64,000 nucleotides of DNA from Diadema setosum (lineage: Eukaryota; Echinodermata; Echinoidea; Diadematoida; Diadematidae). The position numbers and the translations under genes are program-made. The notes beneath the pieces were generated by a model. That model was not told the origin of the DNA. It did not search any database and worked only from the letters and a program-made list of their open reading frames with translations. Of the stretch, positions 22,301 to 31,436 are shown in pieces (positions within the stretch are counted from its first letter, which is position 1; every line of letters begins with the position of its first letter). The stretch spans positions 8,356,330-8,420,329 of the forward strand of contig NC_092702.1 in the NCBI RefSeq assembly GCF_964275005.1. Reading direction: 5' to 3'.

Positions 22301-24485
22301 ACTGCATGTGTGTCCATCATGTATATTTTGTGAAGAAAGTTCATCAACACTTACAAACATTTCTATATACATTCTTGCCACACACTCTATATGTTATTAC
22401 ATCAGCTCTTGTACTTTTAGATTTGTGTTTATAGATCACAAATACAGAAGAATGCAACAAAAAGGCTTAAGTGTGGCTGACACACAGAACTACTGAGTAG
22501 TTGAGTTTTGTGCATTATTCAAATTTTAGATAACTGTTGACTTCCAAATTTCTAAGCAGTGGCCTAAGCAAGTCCCCTGAGGTTCATATTTAATGTTTTG
22601 CTGCATTTTGGGAGGTCTGTAAAAGGTATCCCCTACCTTTAATCCCCCTTTATAGAATTGTATGCTCTTTAATATTTCATAAAGTGATTTCTAAATATCT
22701 TGCAAAATGTTACAAGCTGAATCCTCACCTCATCCTGTACTGTACAGCCCCTTTAATTTTGGGTAACCTCCATAAGATTGTGCATGACTTTGCTTCCCCC
22801 GTCCAGAACACCAGTGCCACTAGGACCATGGTGGAGCCGATGAAGAAGTTCAGCGGCATCTTCCCAGGGATCTATGTGGCCCTGAAGAAGAGGGAGCAGC
22901 TCCTGCAGGAGTATGGCCGTTGCCAGGGCAAGCTGGAGAAGTACCAGGACAAGGAGCGGACAGGACCAAATCTTGTCAAACTGGAGGCAGTAAGTGCATC
23001 AGATGATGATGGTGGTGGTGGTAGTGATGATGGTGGTGGTGATGGTGATGGTAGAGGTGGCAGTAGCCATGGCAGGGTTGATGGTGCAGTTGAGGTGTTC
23101 ATAGTTGTGGTGTAGGTGCACATGATAGTGGTGGTAGTGGTGATGGTAGAGGTGTCAGTCATGGTGTGCTAGAGATGGTAGTCATGGTAGGGTTGATGGT
23201 GTTGATGGTGCAGTGGAGGTGTGAGTGTTGATGTACACTTCAGGTGCTGTTGGTGTGGTAGAGGTAGTAGTGATGGGGAAAGTGGTGGTAGTTGTGATGG
23301 TGGCAGTAGTGGCAGAGGTGATGGTGTTAATCATGGTAGGTGGTGTACTTCTTCATCATTGCATTGTACAGATATGACATTACCAAAATGTTCTACACTT
23401 TGCTCTTCCTGGCGAGATAAGAGAAATGTGTTGCCATGGTTACAGTCACCCTCCTCCTCCTCATCGTCTTCATCATCATTGTTGATTTCTGGGTTTCTCT
23501 TGTCTCCACAGAGCAAGAAGACGTTGGAGGCGGCCAAGGAGGAGTACGAGAAGGTTCATCAGGAGCTGATGGAGGGTATGCCAAACTTCTTTGAGGCTCG
23601 TATTGAGTACTTCCAGCCCTGCTTTGAGGCCCTCATCAAATCGCAGGTGAGGTATCTGACCCCCTAGCCCTCTCAACCCCCTGACCTCTTTAACCTCTGA
23701 CCCCTGAACTCTTGAACCCTCAACTCCTGGAAGTACATGAAAAGTGTGTATATTACTTTATTTATGTAGAATGGCACAGAGTATGCAGTGTAAGGAAGAG
23801 GGAATGAGAGGAAAAAAAGGGGTAGCAAATGAGTAAAAATCTAAATATCAAGTCCTAGATCCATTCTGTTTAGTTGTTTGTGGTTTTGACCAAAAGAAAG
23901 TTAGTACATGACTAACTGTAATACCTTCCACGTAATTCAAATAATGTTAATGAATTTTCTTAACAAACCTATTTACATGATCTTTTCTCCTGAATATCGG
24001 ATATTCATGCATACTTGTGAGTTAAATGAACATTTCTGCAGTACAGATAAGATTCACTGATTACCAAAGAGTAAACACTTCAGCCCACCTGAGCTGAATG
24101 GCTCAGATGAGCCATTGCGATTGTCTGGCGTCAGTCGTCCAGTGTTCATCTTGCGTCATTTTCACATTTTCATCTTCTTCTTGAAATGCGGGGGCCCATA
24201 TACCCTGAATGATGAGGGTTTTGCCCTGTGGACCTGCAGCAATCCTCAAATATCAAGATTTTGACAATACTTTACCTCTATCAGGTGGAGTCTTGTTCTG
24301 ATACATGGACTTCTCTCCATATTGTTTGACAGGTCCAGTACTACACAGAATGCTTCAAGATTTATGTGGAGATTGCCGCCGCCCTGGAGCACAAGGAGAC
24401 TGTCCAGAGTGACGAGGATTTCGAAGAGGAACTCCATGCCAAGCTGAACGACATCAGGGCCCTCTCTATCGTGGTCGATGACTAG
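10316..24485 (+). CDS. BIN3: Bridging integrator 3 (BIN3), seven coding exons
   Basis: Spliced frame: 10316-10323, 16923-16980, 17353-17393, 18214-18409, 22807-22989, 23512-23646 and 24333-24485. This is 774 bases, giving 257 residues; human BIN3 is about 253. All introns are GT-AG and all phases join. BIN3 is essentially one N-BAR domain, a dimeric coiled-coil that binds curved membrane; the yeast homologue is Hob3, linked to Cdc42 and actin. Residues 1-22, starting MSWHFFSRFTGASPKKSM, match the N-terminal amphipathic segment of the family (human MSW..PF...PKK). Diagnostic stretches include MVEPMKKF (exon 5), KTGP-like RTGPNLVKL, EYFQPCFEALIKSQVQYY across exons 6-7, and the ending AKLNDIRALSIVVDD. 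The start lies in an eight-base coding exon, ATG AGT TG, found by phase and homology. There is no SH3 domain, as expected for BIN3. Introns are 6599, 372, 820, 4397, 522 and 686 bases. Confidence 0.95.
11111..11186 (-). repeat. tRNA-derived SINE head or tRNA pseudogene (Ala-like)
   Basis: Read on the minus strand, TAGCTCAGTCGGTAGAGC is a perfect A-box/D-arm and GGTTAGAATCC a near-consensus B box. A five-pair T stem can be formed. The anticodon loop CTAGCAT would give AGC (Ala), but the anticodon stem and the outer acceptor pairs are mismatched, so a working tRNA is unlikely. It lies in BIN3 intron 1. tRNA-derived SINEs are known in echinoderms. Confidence 0.65.
11480..12483 (+). mobile_element. 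Truncated CR1/L2-like LINE, 3' part of reverse transcriptase
   Basis: Spread over three frames with frameshifts near 11560 and 12140-12250 and a stop at 11946. Recognisable pieces are VDQAFDTGVPHQRLLHRLKY, SSGVLQGTVLDPLLFLTYIN, the catalytic box FADDC (usual YADD/FADD), HKYLGVVLSDNLKW..HID, and a C-terminal NLPSNIKQIHRFDTFNEAL. This order is RT blocks 3-7 plus the thumb region of a non-LTR retrotransposon. It ends in a short (CCAGAT)n tail at about 12457-12483, as expected for CR1/L2-type 3' ends. It is 5'-truncated, broken and inactive, and lies in BIN3 intron 1. Confidence 0.85.
12490..14924. other. BIN3 intron 1: pyrimidine-rich and CA-repeat DNA
   Basis: 12660-13320 is strongly T/C-rich on the plus strand; the 231-residue frame over it is rich in Phe, Ser, Leu and Tyr and is an artefact of composition. 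(CA)n follows at 13323-13349, with a second CA-rich patch at about 13428-13460. A run of about 14 C lies near 14708. No exon was recognised. Confidence 0.7.
14925..15263. mobile_element. AAAGGGAAC MITE, right half only
   Basis: Matches the right half of the complete copy at 34377-34943, sharing GACGTATGAGTGGACAAC (inverted here) and the terminal TCCACATTGCTCTTTGGG. The left inverted terminus is missing. It lies in BIN3 intron 1. Confidence 0.8.
15521..15716. repeat. 100 bp direct tandem repeat, two copies
   Basis: AGTTAAGTTGCAAACAG at 15521 recurs at 15621, and the two units stay similar through CAAAAATTTGC..CAG..CCAAAATT. They differ by several substitutions and single-base indels, so the duplication is not recent. 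BIN3 intron 1. Confidence 0.85.
15862..16769 (+). mobile_element. pogo/Tigger-like non-autonomous element, 908 bp
   Basis: Ends CAGTTAAACTCGCCTAAGTC and the inverted GACTTATGCGAGTTTAACTG, flanked by TA at 15860-15861 and 16770-16771. The subterminal regions are packed with AAGTCGA/TCGACTT. The copy at 60684-63025 is the same family in opposite orientation. An internal near-direct repeat, TACAGCGACTGGGCT, occurs at about 16250 and 16282. No intact transposase is present; the 112-residue frame near 16009 is not recognisable. Confidence 0.85.
16923..16980 (+). CDS. BIN3: BIN3 coding exon 2
   Basis: Acceptor CCATGCCAG, donor GTAAGA. It encodes HFFSRFTGASPKKSMLTRE, residues 4-22, and completes Trp3. 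An AG at 16944-16945 inside this exon is a possible alternative acceptor, but it would not join exon 1 in phase. Confidence 0.85.
17353..17393 (+). CDS. BIN3: BIN3 coding exon 3
   Basis: Acceptor TTTTTCTGCAG, donor GTAAGT. It encodes EEKDFETEVNKIE plus two bases of Val36, aligning with human ERDFEREYGKL at the start of the BAR helices. Confidence 0.92.
18214..18409 (+). CDS. BIN3: BIN3 coding exon 4
   Basis: Acceptor TGTGTGAGCAG, donor GTATGT. It encodes residues 37-101, beginning LDEATKRLYKDMRK (human LEEQTRRLQKDMKK). This is BAR helix 1 and the start of helix 2. The coding bases are clearly GC-richer than the flanking introns. Confidence 0.97.
18651..18903. mobile_element. Palindromic MITE in BIN3 intron 4
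   Basis: Ends TTGAAGGGGTCAGTGCAATA and the inverted TATTGCACCGACCCCTTCAA, about 250 bases, with GTGCTAACCCACA mirrored inside each arm. There is no coding capacity. The family is not identified. Confidence 0.85.
19151..20440. mobile_element. Non-autonomous element with GGCGGAGGCAT hairpin ends and AGGTCA-rich core
   Basis: Lies in BIN3 intron 4. The left end is a hairpin (ATGCCTCCGCCACGAAGTGG then CGCCGGAGGCAT) followed by a (GTCC)n run near 19198-19226. The right end carries TATGGCGGAGGCATACC in inverted orientation. The interior repeats a unit of about 150 bases, three clear copies at about 19320-19680 with decayed ones to 20230, each containing strings of AGGTCA. Hairpin ends, a short microsatellite and an internal minisatellite resemble pearl- or Helentron-type rolling-circle relatives; that assignment is inference. 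No protein is encoded. Confidence 0.65.
21120..21660. mobile_element. Probable MITE with CACTAGC termini
   Basis: GTGGTGACACTAGCAAGAC near 21188 is mirrored by GTGACCGTGGCTAGTGTG near 21625, and AACTTCCC/GGGAAGTTT motifs recur in opposite orientations between them. The exact ends are not clear. It lies in BIN3 intron 4. Confidence 0.45.
21814..22755. mobile_element. AAAGGGATTGTACAG MITE, interrupted by another element
   Basis: Outer family: ends AAAGGGATTGTACAGT and the inverted ACTGTACAGCCCCTTT. Inner inverted repeats read TTTGATGAAAATTGGT and ATTTTCATCAAATAAAC. Uninterrupted relatives lie at 31081-31436 and 50249-50523, with a partial one at 34963-35257. This copy is split by a 555 bp insertion at 22086-22640. 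Confidence 0.85.
22086..22640. mobile_element. Nested 555 bp MITE (AGGTAGGG ends)
   Basis: Inserted into the outer MITE. The ends are AAAGGTAGGGAATCCC and the inverted GGTATCCCCTACCTTT, with TTAA at both junctions, which suggests a TTAA duplication as used by piggyBac and Kolobok elements. No transposase is present. Comparison with the intact copy at 31.1 kb fixes the insertion point after ATCAAATAAACTTTT. Confidence 0.8.
22807..22989 (+). CDS. BIN3: BIN3 coding exon 5
   Basis: Acceptor CCCCGTCCAG, donor GTAAGT. It encodes residues 102-162, including MVEPMKKFSGIFPGIYVALK and KYQDKERTGPNLVKLEA. It aligns with human TVIEPLKKFGSVFPSLNMAVK and KYEEKEKTGPVLAKL. Confidence 0.97.
22998..23345. repeat. 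GATGGTGGT-type imperfect microsatellite
   Basis: Fills most of BIN3 intron 5 with interrupted GAT/GGT/AGT triplets. Frames reading through it give Asp/Gly/Ser-rich or Pro/Thr-rich products that are repeat artefacts. Confidence 0.8.
23512..23646 (+). CDS. BIN3: BIN3 coding exon 6
   Basis: Acceptor TTGTCTCCACAG, donor GTGAGG. It encodes residues 163-207, SKKTLEAAKEEYEKVHQELM onward, ending FQPCFEALIKSQ. This aligns with human FQPSFESLIRAQ. Confidence 0.97.
24085..24240. mobile_element. Fragment of the GAGCTCAGGTGAGC repeat family
   Basis: CACCTGAGCTGAATGGCTCA followed by ATTGCGATTGTCTGGCGTCA and TTTTCATCTTCTTCTTGA. This is the same end structure as the larger element at 42000-43271, here truncated. 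It lies in BIN3 intron 6. Confidence 0.7.
24333..24485 (+). CDS. BIN3: BIN3 coding exon 7 (terminal)
   Basis: Acceptor TGTTTGACAG. It encodes residues 208-257, VQYYTECFKIYVEIAAALEH onward, ending ALSIVVDD and TAG at 24483-24485. This matches the human C-terminus ALSIVADD. Confidence 0.97.
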   Translation, partial: VQYYTECFKIYVEIAAALEHKETVQSDEDFEEELHAKLNDIRALSIVVDD

Positions 24486-24844
24486 GAGCAGCCCTGTCCT
24501 CGGTTGTGTTTGTCTGTGTCCCGAGTATTTATTGCATTTGTGGATTCAGTGAGTTTGTGATGTTTGTCAATTCTGCCATTATGATGTAAAATCACAGAGG
24601 TCATTGCGATAAACCGCAGAGGTCCGTGTGGCTATCACCACATTTAAACAGGTGCCAATTTTGCTCTAAGAATCCTTGCAAAATATTCATATTCCCAGTT
24701 GAATAGTTTTTGTGTAGATAATACCAAGACTTAACTGAAGTGATCAGACAACCAAGAAGTCATTGCAAGTCATTACTCATGGATGAGTTTTGACTTGGTG
24801 CTTGTTATTTAATTAATGTACTCGGCACTGCCTCAGTTACAGTG

Positions 24845-25088
24845 TACTGTATACGCCGAATATTTCGCGAGGTTTTTATTTTCGCGAATTTCACGAGTCA
24901 GGTGCTATTCGCGAAATTAAAGACACGCAAAAATATCGACTCTATTCTCGATGTGAATTTGACATACGCATGTACATTTCTTCGTTCAGTACAGGACTCC
25001 ACAATCGCGAATTTAACCACTCGCGAAATCGTCGGGAATTCCCGATTCGCGAAAATTTACACTCGCGAAATATATGGCGTATACAGTA
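24845..25088. mobile_element. TACTGTATACGCC palindromic MITE
   Basis: Ends TACTGTATACGCCGAATATT and the inverted AATATATGGCGTATACAGTA, about 244 bases. TTTCGCGA/TCGCGAAA motifs are spread through both arms and many CpGs are intact, which suggests a relatively young copy. It lies just past the BIN3 stop. Confidence 0.85.
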
Positions 25089-25316
25089 TGTTATTTTATA
25101 GCTAATTGCTGGTAGTCATGCCCCACAGATTTGGCAGTTGCTTATGTTACAGATCGATGTTGCTGTGCTGTTTAGTCTGATGGCTATAGCACTTTCCAGG
25201 GAAGCAACCAAGTCCATGTTGCTCACAACATGTGACATTAGTTGTAGTAATAGAAACTGTCACAGCAACTGCTGGATATCATAGAAGCTGGTTGTTTTGA
25301 AGTAGGTATGATTTAT

Positions 25317-25494
25317 GAGTCAAACCTGCCTATAGCGTCCACCAAAGGGAGACAAGAAAGTTGCTGTTATAGACAGGTAGCCACTATCGAAGGGGTTTTT
25401 TAACGTGACTTTTCTCTTGAGGGGAATTGTTTTTAATGGCCGTATACGGCAGGTGGCTGCTATAGACAGGTGGCTGCTAAGGCAGGTTTGACTC
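25317..25494. mobile_element. GAGTCAAACCTGCC MITE
   Basis: Ends GAGTCAAACCTGCCTATAGC and the inverted GCTAAGGCAGGTTTGACTC, with GACAGGTGGCTGCTATAG-type motifs repeated inside. The TATAGACAGG interior recalls pogo/Tigger-type non-autonomous elements. No coding sequence. Confidence 0.75.
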
Positions 25495-26092
25495 CATTTG
25501 TTTTGCTATGCTTTGTTTGGTTCTTGTGATGAAATGATTTTTTACCCTTTTTCCAAGCCCTTCCTTCCATGGATTACCCTCAGGATAATGTGAATGTGTG
25601 TTTGCTGTAGATTTATGTTCGTATGACGATGCATTTTATATACATCAGTGGTTACATGTGTTTGTATAAGTGTGTGTATGTGTGTATGTATGAGTCTGTG
25701 CTTTGCCATTCCAAGATGTGTCTGTATGGTATGCATTAGAAAATTTCCTTTGGGACTAGCATGAATATTAAAAAAAAAAAAAAAAAAATGCTGTATCTCC
25801 CCATGTGAAAATTTATGCAATTGAGTATAGACGGAAAAGCGCTACCTTTGCTAGAGTAGAAAAATATATCTGTTATCTATATATGTATACCATTACATAT
25901 GTTAGGCACATATAAATGTAGTTTTCAGTTGCTGCAGTTTTAGTAAAGTGTAGTTAAAATGATGAAGTATAAAGGAAATAATGAATGGGAGTTGTGGTTA
26001 CCAGGTAGATGCAAACCTGTTCAGTATTTGAGCGTGCTACATCAAATCTATTAGAACTGACTGATAATTTGCCCTTCATGGATGTAAATAAA

Positions 26093-27575
26093 CACAGGTT
26101 ATTCATCGTTTCAGTAACTCGATGCAAGAACCATTAATTTCAACGAATAGGCAAAACCCACTGCTGCAAGGGATCAGAGCTATCACTGGTTATCAGATGG
26201 ATCCCAGTAGTCTAGTGGATACGATGCCTGTCCAGCATTCGGGAGGTTGTTGCTCTGAGAAAAGTTTAATCAAGGACTGATTTCTCAGTTTCAGTTGGGA
26301 TGGCAGGTTAAAGATATGACATGTGCACTTTTGGAGCTACTTCTCATTAATCGATTCAACTTTATGCAGAGTGGAATGGTACGCCTGCTTCTCGCAGACA
26401 AGGAGAGCCAAAGACTTGGTTGTCTTCATACATTTGGCCCCCTATTAGAGCGTAAAAATCACATATAAACATTTATAGATTCAATTTACAGATAGATTCG
26501 ATGGATTCACTTACATGCAGAGTGGGATGGCACACTGACAGGGAGAGGAAAAATTTGTAGTCCACGTGCATCTCGCGCTCTTGTCAATTTTATGGGGTAA
26601 AAAATTACATCTGAAGATTTATCTTGACTAACCTGAAGGAGTTGGTCCCTCCTGCCTGTTTGGTTTTCCTTGAGATTATCTGTAACAAGACCTGTGCGAG
26701 TGTTACCATGACCCAATTTTTTTTTTGAGTGTTAAATGATGCCCACCATTATCCTTTGATAACACCAGATTCATTGTGTCCCTCTTCCACGAAGAAGATT
26801 GGCGAAAGTTGACATACATTTTACTCTTCTGAACACTGACATACTGAGCATTGCCATTCAAAAGGGGATAGATGTAGCCTTTTTTTTTTTTTTTGCTTTG
26901 TTTCTTTTTTGGTATGTCTACCTAAAAAAGTGCAGTGTTCTTCACCCCTTGTGGAGATTCCCTGCTCCAGTTTGCAGTGCTGATGAGGGCTGCACTGTCA
27001 TAGGCTCCAAATTGCCGTGTAACGAGCTCCGCCTGGGATGCTGATCAGGGAAGGGGTAAAGGGAGGACAGGGGAATGCCAAGCCGGGACCTAAACATTTG
27101 CGAGGCGACGATTGATCAGATAATCGGCGGAGCTACACGTCAACAATTTACCCTTGTACACACGTGTGTGCATGCCCATGTGAGTTTGCCAGATAGAAGA
27201 AAAAAAAAAATGACATGTAGGACAGAAATACAGACCGTGTGTGTAAGAAAGGGAGAGAGAGTGTGTGTATGTATGTATGTGTGTTTGCATATGTTTGGAT
27301 GTGTTTGTCATGTGATTTTGGGCTGTGTGTCTGTGTGTGTGTCAAAATGGTCAGATATCATACGTTGTCTCTGAGTGAAAATTTAATTTGCTCTGTCAAA
27401 TTTGTAGATTTGTTGTCACGCAATTCCCCCGTGTGCATTTCATGACTATATTGGGGTTGCTATTTTTAAAGTATTGCTTGTTTGTTGCACAATTGATTCA
27501 GAAAATGGAGAGAGAAAGCCCCTTAGGAAATCTTCGATACAGCTCTACATGTTCTGTCCTACCCACGCCACTCTA
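26093..27575. other. Intergenic; no gene supported, possible tRNA-like relic
   Basis: Contains a weak tRNA-like stretch near 26200-26262 (CCCAGTAGTCTAGTGGATACGA then TCGGGAGG) without a proper B box, homopolymer runs near 26880, and a (GT)n-rich patch at 27240-27345. I see no exon. Confidence 0.5.
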
Positions 27576-28178
27576 AGACCCCGTTTACAGTGCGGGGCCG
27601 GGCTCGGCCGCCGCTCAGCCATGGCCGAGTCCGGCCTCAATTGCGCGGCCGAGCCTCGCAATTTTGTCCGTTTACACTGCTGGGCTCGACCGCGCTTTTG
27701 ATTCAAACCTTTCAATATTTTGTCGTAGTGGCGCTCTGCTTGTAAACAAACGCAATTTGGTATTGTCTGGTTTTCAGACCCTTTGCCAAATGAATTCCGT
27801 GGCGACGAAGTCGCCGTTCGGGCAAAGGCCTTTGCCGAAGGAAAAAATCCTTTGCAGGACAAAACCACCTTAAACTATACTAGTTTTCGACATTGAGGGG
27901 GTTAATATCCTGAATAGCGAAAGATACAGGCAGAGTGTTTGGAAGCCAGACTAAAATTGGCCGCGCAATTGGCCGCGCATTTGGCCCAGTTTGCGTTTAC
28001 ACCAAGAAGAGGCAGGGCTCGGCCGCGGCTCGGCCGCGACCGAGACCACCTCCAGAGCGAGGCCAAATGCGAGGCCAATTTTGGCCTCGCATTTGGCCTT
28101 TTGCGCGTTTACACTGAAGCGGGGCTGGGCTCGGCCGCGGCTCGGCCGCGGCCGAGCCTCGCAATGTAAACGGGATCT
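27576..28178. mobile_element. GGCCGAG-rich MITE, 603 bp
   Basis: Ends AGACCCCGTTTACAGTGCGG and the inverted GCAATGTAAACGGGATCT. The interior is GC-rich with many copies of CTCGGCCGCGGC and GCATTTGGCC, in sharp contrast to the AT-rich flanks. Frames across it (Arg/Ala/Pro-rich) are artefacts of this repeat. Family unknown. Confidence 0.8.
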
Positions 28179-28406
28179 GACACGTACCATGATTCCTTAG
28201 CATCAGTCTGACAGCGTATGAGGTTGGATTGTGCCAAAGTTGGAGAAAGAGATGAATAGAAGATAATTTAGGGAAGAGGTTTAAGAGAGATGGTTGGAAT
28301 GAGTAGGAGGGAAACGGGGGAGAGAAAGTGTGCACTGTCCCAGACGATGAGATGATAATTGTTGAATCTAAGAGGAGTGACAGGGGTGGCTTGATTAGAT
28401 TGACCT

Positions 28407-28477
28407 TTATTTCCTGACAACTCCGATCAGTGAGACACCGGTGATCACTGCGGTCAGTCCCGAGATTCCCGCAGACA
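28407..28477 (-). CDS. Possible terminal exon of an unidentified minus-strand gene
   Basis: On the minus strand a strong acceptor (CAGTCTCTTTCTACAG) is followed by 71 bases encoding SAGISGLTAVITGVSLIGVV, then RK and stop. The stop TAA lies inside AATAAA. The peptide is hydrophobic, like a C-terminal tail anchor or the end of a small membrane protein. Local GC content is higher than in the flanks. I do not recognise it and no upstream exon was found, so this stays a candidate. Confidence 0.3.
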
Positions 28478-28679
28478 CTGTAGAAAGAGACTGCCAAAAG
28501 AGGAGTCGGGCGGCACTGATCGAGGTGATGCTGGGTGTTTTCAAACGCACGCGCGGGCCCTCTGCTTGCCCGGGGCTCCCAAACTTTTTACTGTCGATCA
28601 ATTCAGAGTATCGGAATACTTTTTCCCAGAAAGTCCACACTTCTGTGCCAGACTGCTGGATCATTATACGATGCAAACA

Positions 28680-29502
28680 GGAGTGTACATCTCATCAACT
28701 TGGCATGAACAGCATCCTCTTTCAGCATGCTATGTCTTTGTTCATATAATTGGGGGATCCAGTACTCTGCATTACCCAGGGATATTCCAATTGGGCAAAC
28801 AGATTTATCATTTTGTTGTTTCTATTATTCCTCTTGCCCGAGTAGGCAGTTGAAAAAATGCACATTGTAGAACCCCGAGATAGCCGTTTCATTTTGCAAC
28901 GTAATGTGTGTGCATTTTTGGAAGTCTACGTTGTCTGAATATCAGAATCCTGATTTGTGCTGCAATGTCTTTAATTTGATGATTTTCTTTATAACATTCC
29001 TAGTAAACAGTCATATAAAACAAAACAAAGCAAACATCGCCATACAAAAGAATATGGTGTATGGACAATTATCATCTATATAGGACGCTTTAGTGGCGCA
29101 TTAAAAACGCGTATTGTAGTCCGCTCAATTTTTACCGTTCAATATCAGAGCATATTAAACGAAACGCATAGGCCAACGTATTAATTCACCATAGGCTACC
29201 ATTGTTACTTGCCGTTCAAGATCACATCATATTCAATTCTGTCTCGTCTATCGCGCGAGCGCTTGCTGAATGCGCAAACGCTTGCTACGAGTGCGCGTCA
29301 TTTTGTTACAATTCACAAGCGTGCAAACATCTTGCTAGTTGTTTGTTTCATACGCAGTTTTAGGGGCTTCCCCTTTTCAGCGCTGGGATGTGACTGCCGA
29401 GTCAACTTCCAAGACGAGTAGGAGCCGGGTAATTTTGTGCAGTTTATGCTTGCTCTGCTTGATTGTATAGATGATAATGATTATATTGGATGGCCTTGAT
29501 TT
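28680..29502. other. No gene supported
   Basis: AT-rich, with a CpG-bearing patch at about 29080-29300 that may be decayed transposon sequence. No conserved frame or repeat was recognised. Confidence 0.4.
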
Positions 29503-29604
29503 ATGGAATACCAGGGAATATTGTACTCGTTAGGGTCAATATTGCACTCACTTCGATTCGTGCAATATTGGCCCTAACTCGTGCAATATTCCCTGGTATC
29601 CCAT
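29503..29604. repeat. 102 bp near-perfect palindrome
   Basis: ATACCAGGGAATATTGTACTC is mirrored by CGTGCAATATTCCCTGGTAT, and TTAGGGTCAATATTGCA by TGCAATATTGGCCCTAA, with a loop of only a few bases. It is probably a very short MITE. It could form a long hairpin if transcribed. Confidence 0.85.
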
Positions 29605-30068
29605 TCATAGCCATCTGGTCTTGAATATAGATTGTCATACCTGGAGTACAATATTGTTCTATGGAGTAGATATTTTTATTTCTTGTCAGAATTTTCCCCC
29701 TCAGAATATACACTTTGAAGGTAGCATGGTGCAACGTAGGTTATTTGGTTTTTATTTGATTATTGATATTGTCATGAGTATTAAATATATGGTTTTGGTA
29801 ATGTTTTATCATTTGCTAGCTGTTTTCATACCACTTGAAAGTGCAATAATATGTGTATGAAGAGTACTTTTGTATCATGTGAAGTGGTTCTGGTGTGGTG
29901 GTCCCAAATATCTACTTATGCCCGTATGGTATTACATATGAATATATTTATTGTAGAAATTTTGTCAAAATGTGATACTTTATGCAAATAAATATCAACA
30001 GTCCAGTATAAGATGAAGGTATAACTGTGCAGTCTATCTTGTCATGTTTTGCAGGGGCCATAGAACAG

Positions 30069-30240
30069 GGGGGGGGGGGGGGATCAAGGGTCATGTTACC
30101 CCTGCCCTTGCTCTGATGGCAAGAATCTCTGGGCGATTATCTTCGAGAGTCATGTTTTTTGTTGTTGTTGTTGTTGTTGGTTTTTTTTTTTTGGGGGGGG
30201 GGTTGTTTATATATATATATATATATATACACATATATCC

Positions 30241-30283
<43 letters not shown>
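30069..30283. repeat. Low-complexity cluster: G, GTT, TA and T runs
   Basis: A G run at about 30069-30082, (GTT)n at about 30160-30178, a second G run near 30193, (TA)n near 30208-30230, and about 40 T at 30244-30283. The frames over it are artefacts. Confidence 0.9.
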
Positions 30284-30289
<6 letters not shown>

Positions 30290-30893
30290 CCAAGAAAGTG
30301 TTTGGTTAGCAATACAATGTACTGTAAGGCTTGAAGGTGGAAAATGAAGTATACCACAATCAGAGACTGAAAGATAGTGGGAGAGAAAGATTGATATACA
30401 ATATATGCTGGATATCATCCAATTCTTCACCTGTCAATCCATGGGTCATTAAATGGTCATCGGTCATTGGTTAGATGAGAAGGGCCAATGTGATGTGATC
30501 GCTAGATTGACGACCGTTTATCCCTCCAGCTGTAAAGAGCAGCGTGATCTATATCACAGCTGGCTGTACTTTGCACAGTTTGTGAGTTGGATGCAAAATA
30601 TATTTGGAGGGAAATCACACTGACATTGGGCACACCGGTGTGATCAATCTTTATCTCAAGTCTAAATTTGTTTTGATCTATGCATGCAGGTACATACATT
30701 TTTCTCCCACTTCTGCAAGCTCTTGAGATCTCTGCATGCGGAAGTACATACATACCAGGTACAAATCATACGTGCATAAACACACACATGCAATATCATA
30801 CACGTACACTGACACATACATGTACATACACGTACAATAAATACACACAGATATACACAGTCATACAATACATATATTTTATAAAAAAATATA

Positions 30894-31072
30894 CAGTGGC
30901 AGATCCAGGGGGAAGCATACCAGGTACGCACCCCCTTTATTATTTGGTATTACAAAAGAATTAAAAAGAAAAATGGGGGGGCGTGCACCCCCCTTTCGTA
31001 TATTGTAAAAGTAAGCTCCCCCCCCCCCCCCCCCCCCCTTCATGGAATTCTTAGATCCGCCCGTGGTATACA
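30894..31072. mobile_element. CAGTGGCGGATCCAG-type MITE
   Basis: ACAGTGGCAGATCCAGGGGG at the left is mirrored by TTAGATCCGCCCGTGGTAT at the right. GTGCACCCCC/GGGGGGCGTGCA motifs lie inside and a C run of about 20 near 31017. Elements beginning CAGTGGCGGATCCAGG are widespread in animal genomes. Confidence 0.7.
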
Positions 31073-31080
31073 CATGCATT

Positions 31081-31436
31081 AAAGGGACTGTACAGTACTG
31101 GTTGAGGTGGGGATTCATGTTTTTCACATTCCTAAGTGAGAAGAGCATGTAATTTTAAGAACGATTCAACGTTTATTTGATGAAAATTGGTTTTCAAATG
31201 GCTGAGATATCCAAAAAGTGATAATAAAAGGCGACAGGCCACGCCTTTTATTAGGATCTCTTTGTTTCACCTTGTTTTTGGATATCTCAGCCATTTCAAA
31301 ACCCATTTCATCAAATAAACTTTTGATACACTTTAGAATTGCATGCTCTTTGACATCTCATAGAGTGGTTTCTGAATATCTCACAAAACGTTAAAAACTA
31401 AATCCTCACCCCAACCAGAACTGTACACACCCTTTA
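31081..31436. mobile_element. AAAGGGATTGTACAG MITE, uninterrupted copy
   Basis: Ends AAAGGGACTGTACAGTACTG and the inverted GAACTGTACACACCCTTT. Interior TTTGATGAAAATTGGT is mirrored by CATTTCATCAAATAAAC. This copy serves as the reference for the interrupted copy in BIN3 intron 4. Confidence 0.85.

Larger units (their letters stand above)
24486..26092 (+). other. BIN3: Probable BIN3 3' untranslated region
   Basis: Non-coding sequence after the BIN3 stop. The clearest plus-strand AATAAA is at 26087-26092, about 1.6 kb downstream. It includes two MITEs (24845-25088 and 25317-25494) and a run of about 18 A near 25770. If the transcript runs this far, both MITEs are transcribed. The end is inferred from the signal only. 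Confidence 0.4.

Noticed and set aside
26200-26262. Possible tRNA gene
   Set aside because: A D-arm-like stretch and GGGAGG are present, but there is no B box or acceptor pairing.
27090-27445. Several frames rich in Thr/His or Val/Cys
   Set aside because: They read through a (GT)n-rich tract on both strands.
27545-28497. Arg/Ala/Pro-rich frames on both strands
   Set aside because: They translate the GC-rich body of the MITE at 27576-28178.
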